From positions 1 through 7,720 of the forward strand of contig CADCWJ010000112.1 of assembly GCA_902806365.1 (NCBI GenBank): 7,720 nucleotides of DNA. The letters are read 5' to 3'. The stretch comes from an uncultured Thermomicrobiales bacterium (GTDB taxonomy: Bacteria > Chloroflexota > Chloroflexia > Thermomicrobiales > UBA6265). The notes below the pieces were generated by a model. The model saw only the letters and a program-made list of their open reading frames with translations. It searched no databases and was not told the DNA's origin. The position numbers were made by a program, and so were the translations under genes. Below are positions 6,656 to 7,720 of this stretch, one piece after another. Numbering within the stretch: the first letter of the stretch is position 1; each line of letters opens with the position of its first letter.

Positions 6656-7378
6656 ATGGCCACGAAGCGGGCCACGGCGGCGTGGAAGGTTAGCCGCGCG
6701 CGTGAGCAAGCGCGCGCCGCCCCGTCACTTCCCGGCCGGCCGGGCTTCTTTGTTCCGTTGCCGGCGACGCTGATCGGCCTGCTGCTCGCCGCCGCGATCG
6801 CCGTCGGCACCGGGCTCGTCGCCTGGCAGGCCCTGCCCCATGATCCAGGCGACGATTCGGCCGAGGCCGGATTCCTCCGCGACATGCTGACCCACCACTC
6901 CCAGGCAGTCGACATGGCGATGGCGATCCGCGATCGCACGCCGGAGGAGAATCTTCGCCTCCTGGCGACAGACATCGCCCTGACCCAGTCGACCGACATG
7001 GGCGCGATGCAGGGCTATCTCAATATCTGGGATCTCAGGCTCACCGGCGCGGACAAGCCGATGGCCTGGATGGGGCACCCGGTCGATGGCCCGATGCCTG
7101 GGATGGCGACTCCAGAGCAGGTCGCGCGGCTCGATTCGCTGCCGGTCGCTGAGGCGGAGGTGCTCTTTCTCCAGCTGATGATTCGCCACCACCAGGGTGG
7201 CGTGGAGATGGCCGAGGCGCTGCTGCAGCGGTCCGACCAATCCGAAGTGACGCTGATGGCCGAGCGGATCGTCAATGCCCAGGGCGCCGAAATCGGCACC
7301 ATGAATCAGATGCTGGTCGCCCGCGGCCAACCGCCGATCACCGACCCCCTCCCGGACGACCACAACGGCGGCCATTGA
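6656..7378 (+). CDS. Membrane-anchored DUF305 protein, Met/His-rich, putative metal (copper) binding
   Basis: The 240-aa protein has a basic N-terminus, one transmembrane helix (about 32-58) and an extracytoplasmic DUF305 domain (about 66-224), a helical ferritin-like fold. The two conserved family motifs are present: DMLTHHSQAVDMAM (76-89) and LMIRHHQGGVEMA (174-186). Each is followed by a second helix ending in a Met-containing segment (DMGAMQGYLNIW at 114-125; GTMNQML at 214-220). The protein has 15 Met in 240 residues. A linker between the halves holds M136, M139, H141, M147 and M150, and the C-terminus ends in DDHNGGH. At least one DUF305 protein, cyanobacterial CopM, is known to bind copper through methionines, so metal binding here is a family-based inference. 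The ATG lies 2 nt after the upstream stop with no clear ribosome binding site of its own, which suggests translational coupling to the DUF3105 gene. The exact physiological role is unknown. Confidence 0.9.
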   Translation: MATKRATAAWKVSRAREQARAAPSLPGRPGFFVPLPATLIGLLLAAAIAVGTGLVAWQALPHDPGDDSAEAGFLRDMLTHHSQAVDMAMAIRDRTPEENLRLLATDIALTQSTDMGAMQGYLNIWDLRLTGADKPMAWMGHPVDGPMPGMATPEQVARLDSLPVAEAEVLFLQLMIRHHQGGVEMAEALLQRSDQSEVTLMAERIVNAQGAEIGTMNQMLVARGQPPITDPLPDDHNGGH

Positions 7379-7422
7379 CCCAGACAATTCATGGCGAGAA
7401 AGACTTCCGTGGGGACGTGTGT

Positions 7423-7446
7423 AGGGGCCGACCACGTGACGGCCCT
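7423..7446 (+). terminator. GC-rich hairpin after the DUF305 gene, candidate transcript end
   Basis: AGGGGCCG (7423-7430) pairs with CGGCCCT (7440-7446) through seven base pairs with one bulged G. The 9-nt loop holds the palindrome CACGTG (7433-7438). It starts 45 nt after the DUF305 stop. There is no U-run after it, so it is at best a weak intrinsic terminator. Confidence 0.3.
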
Positions 7447-7573
7447 GTGAAACGAAGCTCCACGTTGGTCACCGCAACGCTACCGCGCCTCGCGAGTGGC
7501 GGTCCCGTTTGCGTGGAAGACAGTTCGTGGGCGATTCGGGGAATGGCGATTCCTTACGGCCGATACGCTCGTT

Positions 7574-7589
7574 GTCCCATACATGGAAC
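7574..7589. promoter_or_regulatory. 16-bp imperfect dyad, operator-like
   Basis: GTCCCAT and ATGGAAC flank a 2-bp centre and pair at six of seven positions. Size and symmetry resemble a site for a dimeric regulator, but no regulated gene is visible in the window and a chance occurrence is possible. Confidence 0.25.
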
Positions 7590-7591
7590 GT

Positions 7592-7642
7592 CACCGATGC
7601 CGTGGCATTTGCGGGCGCTACCGCGGGAGGCCACCGATGCCG
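7592..7642. repeat. Direct repeat of 11 bp, two copies
   Basis: CACCGATGCCG occurs at 7592-7602 and again at 7632-7642, 40 bp start to start, with different sequence between. Two copies are too few for an array. Confidence 0.45.
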
Positions 7643-7658
7643 CTTACAGGGGCCTCCC
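7625..7658. repeat. Perfect 8-bp inverted repeat with 18-nt loop
   Basis: GGGAGGCC (7625-7632) and GGCCTCCC (7651-7658) are exact reverse complements. A competing smaller hairpin, AGGGG-CCT-CCCCT, lies at 7648-7660 on its right arm. The second copy of the 11-bp direct repeat begins in the last base of the left arm and runs into the loop. Role unknown. Confidence 0.45.
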
Positions 7659-7720
7659 CTACGTTCAGCCCTCAGGACACGTACGCTATCAGGACGGTGT
7701 CTGTCCCTTTATCTGATGCA

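Larger units (their letters stand above)
7379..7720. other. Non-coding, repeat-bearing tail after the DUF305 gene
   Basis: I see no gene here. One frame stays open from the TTG at 7375 to 7716, but it overlaps the DUF305 stop, lacks a ribosome binding site and gives a 113-aa product with no recognisable domain or typical composition. By eye the stretch is less GC-rich than the neighbouring genes. It contains several short symmetric or repeated elements listed separately: hairpins at 7423-7446 and 7625-7658, a dyad at 7574-7589, and direct repeats at 7592 and 7632. It may be an ordinary intergenic region with regulatory sites, or the remains of a repetitive element. Confidence 0.5.

Noticed and set aside
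7375..7716. Open frame of 113 codons after the DUF305 gene
   Set aside because: It starts with a TTG overlapping the upstream stop, has no ribosome binding site or known domain, and its codon choice does not resemble the neighbouring genes.
7379..7720. tRNA gene, CRISPR array or attachment site in the intergenic tail
   Set aside because: No TTCRA-type T-loop with matching acceptor arms, only two copies of an 11-bp repeat rather than a regular array, and no integrase or tRNA end next to it.

Overview
The window is GC-rich bacterial chromosome carrying six recognisable protein genes, almost wall to wall, plus a roughly 340-bp non-coding tail. The gene complement suggests a Chloroflexota-type organism, perhaps Thermomicrobia or Sphaerobacter-like. 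It includes a single-chain glycyl-tRNA synthetase and an M50 protease with an enlarged PDZ region. It also has adjacent DUF3105 and DUF305 membrane-anchored proteins with Ala/Pro/Ser-rich segments. This taxonomic placement is inference from gene style; an actinobacterial or other high-GC origin is not excluded.

Layout. Leftward (minus strand), 35-1639: an RseP-family site-2 protease with a HELGH active site, LDGG motif and three tandem PDZ-like modules. It faces away from the rest of the window across a 184-bp divergent region that has an extended -10 element for the rightward side. Rightward, 1824-5475: alanine dehydrogenase (ald), a Xer-type tyrosine recombinase and glycyl-tRNA synthetase (glyQS), with gaps of 68 and 41 nt. 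These could be one transcription unit ending at a GC-rich hairpin just after glyQS (5505-5534). Rightward, 5607-7378: a second unit of two tightly coupled genes only 2 nt apart. The first is a single-pass membrane protein with an extracytoplasmic DUF3105 domain. The second is a single-pass membrane protein with a Met/His-rich extracytoplasmic DUF305 domain. 7379-7720: no convincing gene, but several short inverted and direct repeats.

Functionally the left and centre are housekeeping: membrane proteolysis, alanine/pyruvate/ammonia interconversion, site-specific recombination for chromosome resolution, and glycine charging. The least understood part is the DUF3105-DUF305 pair. The sequence supports two membrane-tethered proteins acting on the same, outer face of the membrane. 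A metal-related (perhaps copper) role is an inference from the Met/His pattern of the DUF305 protein. I saw no CRISPR array, rRNA, tRNA, transposase or phage gene. I do not see a clear-cut novel multi-gene system here; the DUF pair and the repeat-bearing tail are the best leads.
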